Part shown: in pieces, positions 33,348 to 45,289 of the stretch
Position numbering within the stretch: the stretch's first letter is position 1
How the letters are laid out: every line of letters starts with the position of its first letter
Assembly: GCA_006503535.1 (NCBI GenBank)
Contig: QYRS01000005.1
Coordinates: 2,170,001-2,234,000 of the forward strand
Length of the DNA: 64,000 nt
From: Arthrinium phaeospermum
Lineage: Eukaryota > Ascomycota > Sordariomycetes > Amphisphaeriales > Apiosporaceae
Direction of reading: 5' to 3'
Program-made: the position numbers and the translations under genes
The notes under the pieces: generated by a model
The model's database searches: none
The model's input: only the letters and a program-made list of their open reading frames with translations
Told to the model about the DNA's origin: nothing

Positions 33348-36300
33348 TTAGTGGTAGTTCAACTCAGGATTAGCCCGAAGATTGCAACGGCATCGACACT
33401 CCGGTACTGGGCATTCAACGTGACGTGCAAACCACTGCCGCGCATGATCCAGATGCAATACGTGCTCGCATTTGAGGCAGAAGGTGGGGAACCTAGCCGC
33501 CACCTTCTTTTCAGGATCTGTCGCAGCCTCGGGCTTGTCACTCCGAGAAACGCCAACAACCTCGAGACACACGACGCAACGGGGTAGGTGTCGACCACAA
33601 TTTGGGCATGCCACGCCGGATTTCATGCTCGTTGTCATCAGAGGGTTTCTGAGACCTGTGACTGGAGGCTGGCTAGCCCCTGTCTCGGAGAGCTCGTACT
33701 CGGCGTCGCAGTAGACGCAGCGAAGCGCGATCTGTCGCGAGGGCGGCTTTACTGTGGGAACGCCATCACGCTTGCTCTTCTTGGTGCTCTCGACCTCGAA
33801 CTTAGTACGGTGATAGAAGGCTTTGTGGCGCTGTAGATACGCCCTGTAGGCATTCCGCCATGCATGGCAGCGATAATCATCGATGTATCGAGGTGCGCAG
33901 ATCGACGTAATCAAGGTTGCGGTCTGAACGTCGTTGAACTTCTCCACGTACTTGGCCAGAATATCCACTAGCCTCTCCGTAATTCCCGTCAACACGATTC
34001 CCTCGACATCGCCTGTGTGCACTGCTCTAGAAACTTGCTTGTCGAGCCATCTGGAGAGGGTGTCGTCATCGAAGTATCGGAAGGCCACGAACGTGCGCTC
34101 TCTCAGCGGCAGCGAATCCTGGTTTGCAATCGTTTCCCAATTATTCGTAGCAATGAGGGACGATATAGCCCGAAGATACGGATCCGTTTTGGAGGCAACG
34201 GCATCGTCAAAATCGAGCTGTTCCTTGGCCAAATCCACGTCCCCACGCCCAATGAGTTGTAGTGCAAGTGATACAAACAACAGCTCTGGGAACTCCGTGC
34301 TGGCACGCTTCAGAATCTGAATGGCCTCTTTTGTATCACCCCTGAACAAGGCATGGGCAGTCGCCATGGTGTGCCACGAGGACGTCCGTTCGGATACAGG
34401 CGTCTTGGCAAAATCAGTAAAATCGGTCTGGTTGGATCTGCCCCAGCCGCAGACGCGCATGCAGGCTTGTCGATGGGCTGGCCACTTCGTCTCAGCACCC
34501 TCGTATTTCGGAAGTCTAAACGGCTTGATGATAGACTGGAGGCATCGTTCCCAAGCTGCCCTATCAGGGACAGCCATTCCTTCAGCTAGTCTCCTCTCGT
34601 TCCGTTGCCCGAGATCATTAGCCCAGATAGTGCGGGTTCCCATGTAACTTAGATCAATCCCCAGAGCCGTCATGCCTTCATCCTCTGCATCTTGCTCAGC
34701 ACCAGTAATCCAGTCCCACACATCTCGAATCCAAGGATCGTCCGACACTAGATCTCTATTCGCTGCGAAGTTGAATAAGTACTTGTCGCTTGCTCGTAGC
34801 AACGCTACGTGATCCAAAAGAGCCTGGGCATCTTTGGGGAAGCCTGCGGTCTCTTGTGTTAGACTGAGCAGTCGCTCGTGCAATTGTCGGTTGGAGGGAG
34901 GCCCAGGGCGATCTGTTGACAAATCATCCATATCCTGCGTTATATCTTCCACGGTAGAATGCCGTTTACCGCTCTTGCCGTTGGGCTTGCTTTCTCTCGA
35001 AATCTCTTTGGAGAACTGTCTTAGAGCGCGTAGTTTCTCCGCTGTAGAGGAGCCATTCGTGTACGTTTCAGGCAAGTCCTTGTTATCTGCTTCTACATCA
35101 TGGGTTTTGTGGTACTCCGAAGGTTGCGACGATAGAGTACGGTTTACTATCGCGTCAACATCTGCAGGCGTGTCTCCGAAAATGGGTACGTCGGATAGTG
35201 CCTCTTTCACAAGGAGTGGGCCAACCATTTCCGGGAACTGCGATGCATCGAACTGCATCAGATCATGATACGACCCAGGCTCTGTTTTACGTCAGCGGTG
35301 CTTGTTCACACGGTTGGACATAATGACACTGACCTTCAACGCCTCTGTACGGCGGCTGCCAGGGGACCATATCATACACATGGTCAGTGGTGTGCGAGGG
35401 CTTTTCGAGTATGTCAAAAGCACCGTTGGCACGTAGGACGATAGCCCTTGGCGTTAGAGCCGGGGAATCGACGGTTACCCAGTCGAAAGACACTATCCGA
35501 TCATTCCTCTTGTCGTGGCTCGAGTAGCCTAGGTCAAGCTCATAGGACCTCCGTACCTGTAGCAGTTCAGGGCTACCTTCATATTCCATATCGGGCGTCG
35601 TGAATTCCCTGTGCAAGTCCAAAACTTTGAGCTGACCAGTGCGAGATAAGACACCGAGCAAGCCCCTTTGATCTCGACAAAAGCGCAAAGAACGAATTAA
35701 CGAGTGCTTATCTGCAAACTGTTCTGGCTGAACGTCGATGGCCTGATCTAGCTTCAGAGCAGCACCCCAAGGCAGATCATCGTTATCCACGGCTTCTAGA
35801 TACGCCGGGGACGAAGATGGTCGAGAAGTCGCCCGTCGATCCCAGACGACGACACTCGGTTGATCCAAAGCTGTTGAAGCAAAGTAGTTGGGATCTTTGT
35901 AGTCAATGGACAAGTTGTTGTTCATTTTGGTTGGGTAAGTAATGACGGCGCCCGTGGGATCTATAGAATCGTTAGTATTCGGTATAGTCTTTGAGTGCTT
36001 GAAAAAGTAACGCACCACGAAGATCGTAAATACGAATGCCTTGGTTCTTAATTCCCGCGGCGAGCGTCTGAGGTGAATCCTCAAAGAACTTCACACTGGA
36101 GACGGCCACACTTGGCTCTAGCCGATGGATAGGGTCAAGGATGCTGGAGTTGTCTAGGGCGAAGCCGGGGATATTCGCATCGATAGGAGAAACGCGGCTG
36201 ACATCCCATATATGAAGACATTGGTCATTTCGGACACGCTCGAGGCCGACAGCCAACAAACTGCCCGTATTGAAGGCTACCGCATGACACAACCGAGATA

Positions 36301-36595
36301 CACGAAGGTTTAGTTCCATGTAAGCGTTCGAGTCATCATCCACCCGAAGCAAGTTGACGACGCCAGAAGAAGTGCCGACCGCCACGAGGCCGGGTATGGA
36401 CGGCGACCAGTCATATGTGGTTAAGGGAGGGAAGTCATCATGCTTGGTGCGTTTCTTGAAGTCGAAATGGCCGCGCTGAGCATGGCCGGTAGCTTCATAG
36501 AACTGGACAATACGATGTTGCAGATTGACGTGAAGGAAGCTGTCGTATGCCGAGTTGGGTGACCATTTGATCAGTCCTGGCTCGGGGCGATCCAT
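33348..36595 (-). CDS. sea4: SEA complex subunit Sea4 / GATOR2 component Mio
   Basis: Three exons on minus: 36595-36016, 35960-35334 and 35281-33348, with introns of 55 and 52 bp. The product is 1046 residues (yeast Sea4 is 1038). The first 400 or so residues are a WD40 propeller; typical strands are LVAVGTSSGVVNLLRVD, HIWDVSRVSP, SVVVWDRRA and LRSLRFCRDQRGLLGVLSR. A helical alpha-solenoid region follows. The C-terminus has the Mio-type zinc modules: CVYCDAEYE, ACPNCGRHLPRCVVCLE, then a RING-like FCLKCEHVLHLDHARQWF and CPVPECRCRC. Sea4/Mio is part of the SEACAT/GATOR2 complex on the vacuole, which relieves SEACIT/GATOR1 and so favours TORC1 when amino acids are available. All junctions keep phase, with no frame breaks. 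Confidence 0.94.
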
Positions 36596-37196
36596 GGTTC
36601 TGGTCTTCCGAACCCTGCCTATAGGGTCATGCAGCGGCTGTGATTTCCAACACGTTCAACAGCGTCTCGATTGCCTATACGATGAAAGTCATATGGCCCC
36701 GGAACTGATAGATGGATTTGACTAGCATGTTTCTCTGGCTACAAATGAGAAGTGAACCTCATGAAGCACCAAGCATTGCGAATATATTGAGCATTTCAAT
36801 TGAGCTGGAGATATGCCTGGTATGGGAACCTTACCATCAATCACCCACCGTGCAGCGGGTACCTGGCAAGCTGGGTGCTGGGTGCATGTATGATGGATAA
36901 GTTTACGGATGGTGATACAAGCCATCTTTCATTGGTCAAGAAGAGCTGGGGTTATGTGGGGTCACTAGCGGAAGCAAACGCTACTTTTCTCCGGGTCCGC
37001 CAAAAACTTCCCAAAAGTTCAATGGCCATGGGCAAGTGCGATTTACATGCTGCTGTAAGAGACCCCTCCAAACCTAAGTATTATCGCCATAAAAGTTGCA
37101 GCAGAAGTCGCAAACAAACAACAACGAATTTTGTTTCTGGGGAAAAACGTGCCGTCAGATCAAGCCAAGAAACGACCCAACATCAGACAAGTAGCC
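36596..37196. promoter_or_regulatory. divergent promoter of sea4 and efg1
   Basis: The 601 bp lie between the two start codons. No gene is seen. It contains a TGGGGT-rich patch (about 36945-36965) and an A-rich leader (AAACAAACAACAACG near 37112) just before efg1. Confidence 0.45.
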
Positions 37197-38032
37197 ATGG
37201 GCGACTTCAAGAGAAAGCATTCCGATGGCGATGCCGGCTCGCAGGCACCGAAGCGACGCAAGAACACGAACGGCAGAGTAGCCAAGGCCCGGCCAGACAA
37301 CCTCAACTGGATGAAGAAGCGCGCCAGAACCATCGAGCGCCGCTTCAGGACCGGTCAGAATTTGCCTGCGGACAAGAGGAATGACCTCGAGCGCGAACTC
37401 GGCCATTACAAGCAAAAGATCCAAGAGGCGAGCGGCGGAAAGTACAGGAGTCAGATGATCAAGAAGTACCACATGGTGCGGTTCTTCGGTAAGCCACGGC
37501 CCTCAGTTGTCTGTCCGAAAGCATGGGGCTAATTCTATCCATAGAGCGCAAGAAGGCCGACAAACTCGCCAAGCAACTTACGAAGCAACTACGCGCATGC
37601 GAGGATGCAGAGGAGCGAAAACAACTGGAGAGGGATCTTCACGTCGCCGAAATCGACGGCCAGTATGCCAGGAACTTCCCCTTTCTCGAGGCCTACGTCA
37701 GTCTTTATCCGGTCAAATCTTCAAGCGCCACGACACAGGATGGCGAAAAACCAGAAACCGCGAGCGCAGCAGCGCAAGCTCTGAGGAACGAAAGACCACC
37801 GATGTGGCACACGATAGAGCAAGCGGTAGCAGAGGGCACACACGCACTAATTGCGATCCGAGAACGCGACATACGTAGTCGTGCTGGGAAGAAGGCCAAG
37901 GCCCAGGACGCTACATCTTCTTCGACGGACGGCAAGCAAAAGGACGTGAAGATGAAGGACTCAAATTCCACAACACAGGCCAACGACGACAGCGGTGATG
38001 AGAGCGACGGTGGGTTCTTCGAGGGTGCGTGA
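37197..38032 (+). CDS. efg1: rRNA-processing protein Efg1
   Basis: There are two exons, 37197-37488 and 37545-38032 (56 bp intron GTAAGC...CATAG). The product is 259 residues, in line with the yeast protein (233). A basic N-terminus (KRKHSDGDAG...PKRRKNTNG) precedes the conserved Efg1 core: NLNWMKKRARTIERRF, a coiled coil (KRNDLERELGHYKQKI), then MIKKYHMVRFFERKKA spanning the intron and QYARNFPFLEAYVSLYP. The tail is acidic and ends DESDGGFFEGA. Efg1 works with Bud22 in early cleavage of pre-rRNA for 18S production in the nucleolus. I chose the start at 37197 because upstream in-frame sequence lacks another ATG. Confidence 0.93.
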
Positions 38033-38963
38033 AAAAGCGCGGAGACGGCAAAACCCCCAAGACGATATCTGTATGCATGAAGATCAATTGATACCCCAAG
38101 CGCCCAAAAGAGGCAGCCTGCAGTTGCAATAGTCTCTGAGTATGATTGAGGAGACGCGGGGTGACAACTCCAATATTCAGCACTAAAGGGAAAGAGTGAG
38201 TCCTGCGAGTACGACAGTATTGGCGACATTGGTCTTCATTGAGAGTATGTTCTTTCCAACCGTCTCTCGAATGGTGGACGAAAGCAAGTGTAAGAAGCTG
38301 TTAGAATATCCATGCATGTAGCCAAGCACGGCCCAGTCGATGAAAAGCGACCTTACGTCAGTCCTTAAATGGCCGAATTTGGGCTGGCCCGGCAGAAGTT
38401 GAGAAAATATGCCTAGCTGCCTATTATCTTCATTCGCATTACTTCCAGTTGGTGGCCGCTCAAAGAGGGAGTCGAGGGTGAGAAGTGGTGGGCCTCCTGC
38501 AGCAAGTATGTAATTACTTATACATCAAGTGCCTATTTGTTGCACTCAAATCCAATTGATACCTATATAAATGCAACCTGCTCCCATAGCAACTACTTGC
38601 AACTCAACTCGTTTCCCCTTCGTCCACGATTTTATCTTCTTTCGACTCCTTTGCAAAACCTTCTCAAATTCTCCATAGCCAAATCTTTTTTACTTCGCGG
38701 CGACATATGCAGCCTGATCGCCTCGTTGCAATAAGAAGCCGCCGCATCTCAGTTTCTCGAGGAAGTACTTAAACTTGACCAACCCCACCATCAACCCGCG
38801 CTTATATGACACCTCCCGCGCTCTGTTGATCAATCTTCGATTCTAGCAGTGCCTCGTTCACTGAAGATACATACATAGTATAAGAACCCGGATGGGTCTC
38901 TTGCCATCTCCATCTCCATCGTGCGAAGAGAGGTAGAGACGCAAACAGAGCGCGCGCGCCAAG
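38033..38963. other. intergenic
   Basis: No gene is seen. The last 400 bp upstream of 38964 are CT-rich (for example around 38590-38680), with a CCAAT (38549) and a TATAAAT-like stretch near 38563, which suits the promoter of the following gene. Confidence 0.5.
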
Positions 38964-40382
38964 ATGTCGTCTTCTTCTTCGCTCGGCGCCACTGTCTACA
39001 ACGACATCCTGCAATGGGTCAACATGCAGCAGCAGCTCGAGATCTCGGGCCAGGCCTCCACCATGACGGCCGCCCAGCGCAAGGCCGTCAAGGACCTGCA
39101 CCAGCTCATCAAGCCACGGGGCCCCATCGCGGAGCCCGAGCTGGGAAGACAGGACTGGATCGGATTGCTGATGCGTGAGCCAAATCCATTTCTTTTTCTT
39201 TTCCTTTTACTTCTTAGGCCTATCTGATTGCATTCATGTCTACCTAATACTTCTTATATCATGCCCATATACTTACAAACTTCCCCAGGCTATCGCCAAG
39301 CCAACCCCAACTCGCAAGGAGTCCAGTTCACCGACGAGCCCGTCGAAGACCCCCCGGCACCCCTGCGCTGGCACTGCTTCTGCCAGATCGCCGAGCACCG
39401 GGAGCCCTTCCCGAGCGCCGCGCGGGGCGTCGATCCGGACACGGGCCTGCCGCCGTCGTTCGCCAAGAAGCAGACCGCGAAGCACTACGCCGCCCGGTGC
39501 GCCGTCGAGTGGCTCGTGCAGCAGGGCCTCATGCCGCACAAGCTGGCGGTGGAAGTCCCCGACGCCGCCGCTCTGAGAATGGGTCGGGTCTCGTCGTCAC
39601 CGACGGCGACGACGCGGCCGTTGCGGGTATCGTCATCTCCGTCTTCGCCCGAGGCTAAGAGACAGAAGATGACGGCGTCGGATCCGGCAGAGTCGTCGTC
39701 GTCGTCGTCAACGTCGTCGACTTCGATGATCAAGACGGAAGAGGAAAGCGGTAGACCTACAGCACCGAACGAGGACGATGACACCAACATGGTGGGAGAA
39801 TCGTCCATCGGCACCATGCCGCCCCGGTCCTCCCTCATAGAAACCGCCGCCGTGGCCAAGAACCCTCAAACCCATCAGTCACAGTCACAACCCCAGCCCC
39901 CGTTGATAAACCTCTTCACCACCTCCTCCTCCTCCACCGACACCAGCGCCAGCAACAGCAGCGGCGGGACCCCCATCGTCCCCCCTCGGAGCCGCGCACC
40001 TCGCCCCCGGCCTCCACCATAGCCAACATCAACATCAACGCCCACCACGCCCCCGAAGAAAACAACAATGTCGGCGTCGGCGAGAAGAAGGCCACCGCCC
40101 AAGTAGCCGAGCTCTCCGCCGCGCTGGGCATCGGCGCCCCCCTACGAGGTGACGCCGGACCCCGAGAACCCGAGCTACTTCTCGGGCCGCCCCGTCTTCC
40201 ACTCGCTCCTGGAGCAAGGCCACTTCCCCCACGGCACCGGCCACGTCGCCAACGTCTTCGGCAAGAGCAACGCCAAGGAGGAGGTCGCGAAGCGCGTGTT
40301 GGCGGAGCTGCGCAAGATCAAGCAGCGGCGCGACGACGTCAAAAGGGAGTTACTGGCCGACTTGGGCCCGACAGTTGGCTAG
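38964..40382 (+). CDS. protein with two dsRNA-binding-like domains, two compensating frame breaks
   Basis: Exon 1 is 38964-39174 and exon 2 is 39289-40382 (114 bp intron GTGAGC...CCCCAG). The product is about 434 residues. After a helical N-terminus (ATVYNDILQWVNMQQQLEIS), a first dsRBD-like domain spans about residues 70-150. It has WHCFCQIAEHREPFPS as strands and FAKKQTAKHYAARCAVEWL as the RNA-contacting KKxAK helix. A Ser/Thr-rich disordered linker follows. A second domain at the C-terminus has VFHSLLEQGHFPHGTG and FGKSNAKEEVAKRVLAELRKI. The reading frame shifts at the C-run 39980-39985 (one C missing) and returns at 40137-40142 (one C too many), so both domains are coded in the same nominal frame. 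Two in-frame stops between them are bypassed if the runs are corrected. I do not recognise a named orthologue. RNA silencing, editing-like or processing roles are guesses. Confidence 0.72.
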
Positions 40383-41261
40383 GAGAAGAAAAAGAAGAGA
40401 AGATAAAGGCGAGAACAACGAGGTAGCCTGGGAAAAGAACATGCGATATTAATACGGTCTCTTATATTTAACTGATAAGGGGTTAGTTTCCTTTGCAGTT
40501 ATATCGGGTCTCTCACGAAGCTACGATGGATATGAATATGATGAATTCCGGAGGCGTTTTGAGGTCTACTCAGGGGTGGGTGGCTAGCTACTACATCCGT
40601 CTCGTATCAGGTGGAGGATTTAGCCAGGTACCAATTAATGATCACACGCGACGTCGCGAGCACAGCTGATGATGGTATTGATGATGTAGCATTAAAGCTA
40701 TTTGGTTCTGATCTGATGTGAATCTGGCCATGACCGTGTAATCCTGATCTCATGCAGTTACCAACGAAGAAGAAGTTTTACCGCCGACTCCTCACCTATG
40801 TATTGTCTGCCGGCAAGCTTTCCAGAATCTTATGCAAAAGCAAACAAACAAAGAAACAGGGAACCAAAACAGTCTATTCTACCGGGGATTCCTGCAAATT
40901 CGTTTGACGCTCTGGAGGTTGTTTCGAACGTATATGACTTGTTCCTTCTCGCATAAGCATCCGTGCCGTTGTCAAAATGCCCAGTATGCCATGTCTGCTT
41001 CTTCTTCTTTCCCATGCCGATCTTCCAACTCACTGGCGCTGCGTAATATGCTGTAGCTCATAAAATCTGGAGAACCGTCCATCGCGCCAAAGCACTGAAA
41101 ACCTAAATGCGGTCTTTCAGGGGTATCATCGTCAAATCAAGCACCTCGCGCGCCCTGGGTCCTTGCGCACCTTTGTTGTCCTTTCCTACCAAGTTTCCTC
41201 CAGCCTCCAAACCCCCTCTGCGTCGTCATACCAGGCCTCGCCCTGCTCTAGTGCTCGTCGC
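40383..41261. other. intergenic between convergent genes
   Basis: No gene is seen. This is the 3' flank of the dsRBD gene and of the PAS kinase. Short open frames on both strands have no family resemblance. Confidence 0.5.
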
Positions 41262-44200
41262 CTATTTGTTCATTTGACACCAAGGGTGGTCAAGTACCTG
41301 CGTGATATCGTAACGTTGTGATACGTCTCGGTTGAGCATGCATCGTATGAGATCAATACTCTCATCGCTGATGGTGTAGGGGACCCGCAGATCACGGTCC
41401 ATAATCTCGTCAATGCTGTAAAAGGGGTTCTCCTTGTAGACAATGGTGTAAAGAAGAATACCCAGAGCCCACACGTCTTGCTCCTTGCCACCATAGGGTT
41501 TTCCTGCCAAGACTTCGGGTGCCGCATAATCTGCGAGCTGGTTAGCACACGTCGCGGTAAGAGCGATATAGTATGGGGTTGACGTACCTATGGTGCCTAC
41601 GAAGACATCGAATGGTCCACTCTTAATGTATGCTGCGCTGCCGAAATCGATGAGCTTGATATGGCCCTCACCATCCAATATCACATTCTCGTCTTTGATA
41701 TCCCGATGCACAACCTTGGCCTTGATGTGGAGGTGGTGTATAGCCTTGGCCACCTGGGTGAAGATGCTGCGGCATTCGTCTTCTTCCATGTTGGCGCGCA
41801 GCTCGATGTAGTCGAAGAGATCCATTCCCGGCAGCCCGTGAGGTACCATTTCGATGTAGTAGTTGATGTCGTCCTCAAAGAAGTCTTCCATCTCCTGGAT
41901 GTTGGGATGTTTAAGTCCGTCCCTCCCGAGATAATCCAAGACGTGAATTTCCAAAGGTACTGTACCCAAGCGTCGGTCCCTAGTCCAGGTGTCGACCAAA
42001 ATGCGCCGCTTGGTGACATACTTTAGGACAACTTTTCGACCGTCCCCATACTTATAGCGTGCTAATTTGACTTGACCGTAAGCGCCCTGGCCCATTTCCT
42101 CCAGTATGACAAAGTCGTCGATTGATTTCTTGCCTGTGTGTGGCTCGATGACTTGTGGCACGGAAACGGGCATCACCGGCGGCTCGGGTTTCGTCGTGCC
42201 CGTGATTTTAGCTGCAGCGCTCTTCGCAACCTCCTTGAGTTGTTGAGCCAAGACTGTAGCTGCAGAGGATTTGCGAGGTTCGTCGGAATCAGACCCTACG
42301 TCCTGTGGTGTTGGTGCCGTCGTCTGTCCAGGAGAGGGCTGGTGCAGTGGTGTTGCTGAGCCAGATACATACGGTGAGCCAGTTGCAGTGGCGGTCGTTC
42401 TCGGCGCGTGGAGGTGTCTGGAATAAGTGATCCATAATGCATACACTATCTCCGGACCGTGTGTAGTTATGGCTTCCTCTATCGAAGAAGACTCGTCGTC
42501 ACTCGCGCCACTGTCATTGCCAGATTGCCTTTCGCTCTTGACGACTCGCATCTGGACGTCGATCTTGAGCGATGTCCCATCCCTGTGCTTGGCTGGCAGC
42601 CCTTCCGGGTTGAGGAAATTGGTTGCGGCGTCAGGCCGCCCATCTCTAACAGCGTGGAATGCGGCGGCTTTTCGAAAACTATGCTCGGGTATGACGATGC
42701 CGTCGTGCAAGTCGACACCTTCTTGCTCAATAAGTATTCTGACGATTCTGTCGAAATCGGGAATCAATGTGTTGATAGGGAGGCCCTCCGATTTCTCGTA
42801 CCCGAAAAGAGCACCACAAAAGACCGAATTGGAGCTCTTGATCTTCATCTCATCTGGGTCCACAACCACGATACCCGCAATGTGCGGAAAGCTTGACACA
42901 CGCAGTTCCGGCTCGCCTTGAGTTTGGTGAATGGTGGCCGGAATGTTGGCCATGCCACTATTGCGGCAAGTGAAATATCTACGTCGTTCGATTTGCGCAT
43001 AGTCGATAGCACCGTAGCGAGGATCGATCCCTTGGCGGGGTATCCGAGGTATAAGCCTCCCCACGTCCATGCCGGGTTGCAGCATCTCATCGCCAAACAG
43101 AGGCCCTGTTTCGCCCTTAATCTTGACAACAGTGCCCTCTTCATCCAAAGTCAGAAAGGCGACATCTTCGTGGATCTCTTCGAGAACCCATATCAGACCT
43201 ATCCTTTTTTCTTTCACCCAGAGACTTGCTGATCCGGTTGCACCGTTTCGTTTTTGGATTGGCACCACATCGCCACACAACAGAACCTCTCGATTTTGAC
43301 GAGCCATGACTATTGTCAACGCGCGGCTTGGACGGCGTCGTATCTCCGCTGTGGACGGTTTGTGCTCGGCGAGGCGGGGCTTTTGGCGGTTGCGCTCTCG
43401 AATTGGGCTTGCTTAATAACTGTGCAGTTATGCCTCCACGACCCCCTAACAGACTGGATCCACTTGTAGGCGGTGGCGATGTGGGAGTTTCTTGAGTCGA
43501 GACTTTAGTCAACTCAGGTTCGGCATGCGATAGTTTGCTCTCTAGCCAGGCACGCCTCTCCTCTTGCACGACTTCCAAAATGCCCATCTTCCGAACCTCG
43601 GCTTTGGTGACACCGAAGACAAGACAAGCTAGATCGTTGGCAGCTACAATCGTCCATGGGGGCTTCGATTCTGTGGTGAAAATGGCCTGCGCAGCAGGAA
43701 CCCATCTCGTAGAGTGCCCATGCACCGCAGAGCCAAGGCCTGGAGGGCCATTGAAAGCAGGCTGTGACGACAGCGCCGGAGATAGTAGCGCCTCGGGATA
43801 GGCTGATATTGTCGACCCAGCTTGACCATGTACGAAAGGCTGGGCCATGGCGTCCATCAGCTTCTGTTGCATGGAGACAGGAGACACGTCTGTGTAGGTT
43901 CGTTTCAGGCTAGGCTTTCTGGAGCATGGCGGCGAAGTCTTGGCGGTGGTCGCGGTGGCGGCACTTTCGTTTGTCGGAGTGCGAGATGAAGCTTCGGAAT
44001 CTGTCTGATCCTTTGCCGTGTCCTGTGGTTTCGAATCCTGTTCCCTGTCGGCCTTGGCAAGTGTTTCCGCTGCCGGTTCCTCCACACGAGCTCTTGATTC
44101 GGCAGGGGACACCATGGGGGTCAAGAATGAGTCGGGACTACTCGTTCTGGGAATGAAGTCCTTGTCAAACACGTTGTCCCCGGACACTTCAGCAGGGCCG

Positions 44201-45289
44201 GTCAACGCCCCGGATACGAACGCCGACTCCGAACTCGATGGGTTACCGGCACCTACCAGCTGTGCCCTGGCCAGCAGATCGAGCATGCTCTGCGTTTCTA
44301 CATCGCCGGTCAATCTAGCCTGTGCGCTCGCCATTGCCGCATTCGAGGCTGCGGCCCATCCCATTTTGTCCCTCATAAACTCTATCGACCGCTTCAGGAC
44401 ATTCTGGCGATTATGAATGAAGTCTTCGGACTGGTGTGCAAACGAAAAAGAGTGCAGCGATTCGGACGGGAAGCGTGTAAGATCCTCGGTAAAGCTAGGA
44501 GAGGCCGGGCCGGATGATAGGCCTGAAGGCATCATGGAGATCATGGACGACGACCTCGGAATGCCGGCAGAGGGACTTCGTGAAGATGCAGCAGAGGAGG
44601 GTAAGGTGGGAGTACGCATGGGCTGGTGCTGACGGATGCGTCGCAGACCAGATAGACCGAGGCCATGATCGTGGTCTGTTATGAGGGAAGACCTGTACTC
44701 GCAAATCATCAATACAATATTCGTGAAAAGATATATTTATTTCTGTCTATGTGGCATTGGCATGGCCAGGTGCGTAAGGCAATGTCTGTGCAAGACGCCG
44801 AGTGTGACCAGCGTAAGCAAGTGCAGGCAAGGGACCTGGTGCATGTGATGTAGCCCAGGTGGTGGAAGGACGGTGGACAGACGGCTAACACAGCTGAGCC
44901 AGCAGGCACATGTCTGCTGCTCCAGAGTACCATGTACGGTGTGCTTCGGGGAGTCAAGCTCGGGGCATAACCGTTCGGATGGGCGGCAGTAGTGAAGAAG
45001 TTGGAGGGGGAATGGGGACGTTTTCGCACCTTGTGACCGAGTCATAGTCTGCACCAAGCCCTGATCCCGCGTCAAACGAAAAGCGCACTCTCGATGTCGA
45101 CTCCTGCTGCTGCCTGTCGAGGGACTCTGTGTCTTCGGTAACGACGGCGAGGTTGCCGGTGCTTCGGTTTTTGGGAATCTGCAACGTGGGCGAGAGCTTG
45201 TTCCGGCCGCGGCCGCGTTGTGGCTCTGCATCATGAGGCTTGTCGTCGGAGTCGGCGCCTTTTATCGAACCATGTCCATCAGTGCCCAT
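41262..45289 (-). CDS. PAS-domain serine/threonine protein kinase (Psk1/Psk2, PASK type), one frame break
   Basis: Three exons on minus: 45289-45030, 44692-41588 and 41530-41262 (introns 337 and 57 bp), giving about 1210 residues. The acidic, Ser-rich N-terminus ends RVRFSFDAGSGLG. A first PAS domain carries WTIVAANDLACLVFGVTKAE. A second PAS-like region shows VSSFPHIAGIVVVDPDEM and SVFCGALFGYEKSEG. The C-terminal kinase has the Gly loop GQGAYGQVKLARYK, the lysine in VVLKYV, HRDIKDENV, DFGSAAYI and, across the last intron, VGTIDYAAPEVLAG. PAS kinases couple metabolic state to glycogen and UDP-glucose use and translation. The spliced length is divisible by three only if one base between about 43285 and 43340 is removed. 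There the frame moves from a Pro/Ser linker into LLCGDVVPIQKRNGATG, and the extra G near 43286 is the best candidate. The exon 1 splice (GTGCGA donor) is my inference. Confidence 0.9.

Noticed and set aside
43285..43318. 34-nt intron in the PAS kinase
   Set aside because: It would restore frame but is too short and has a poor donor (GTTGAC).
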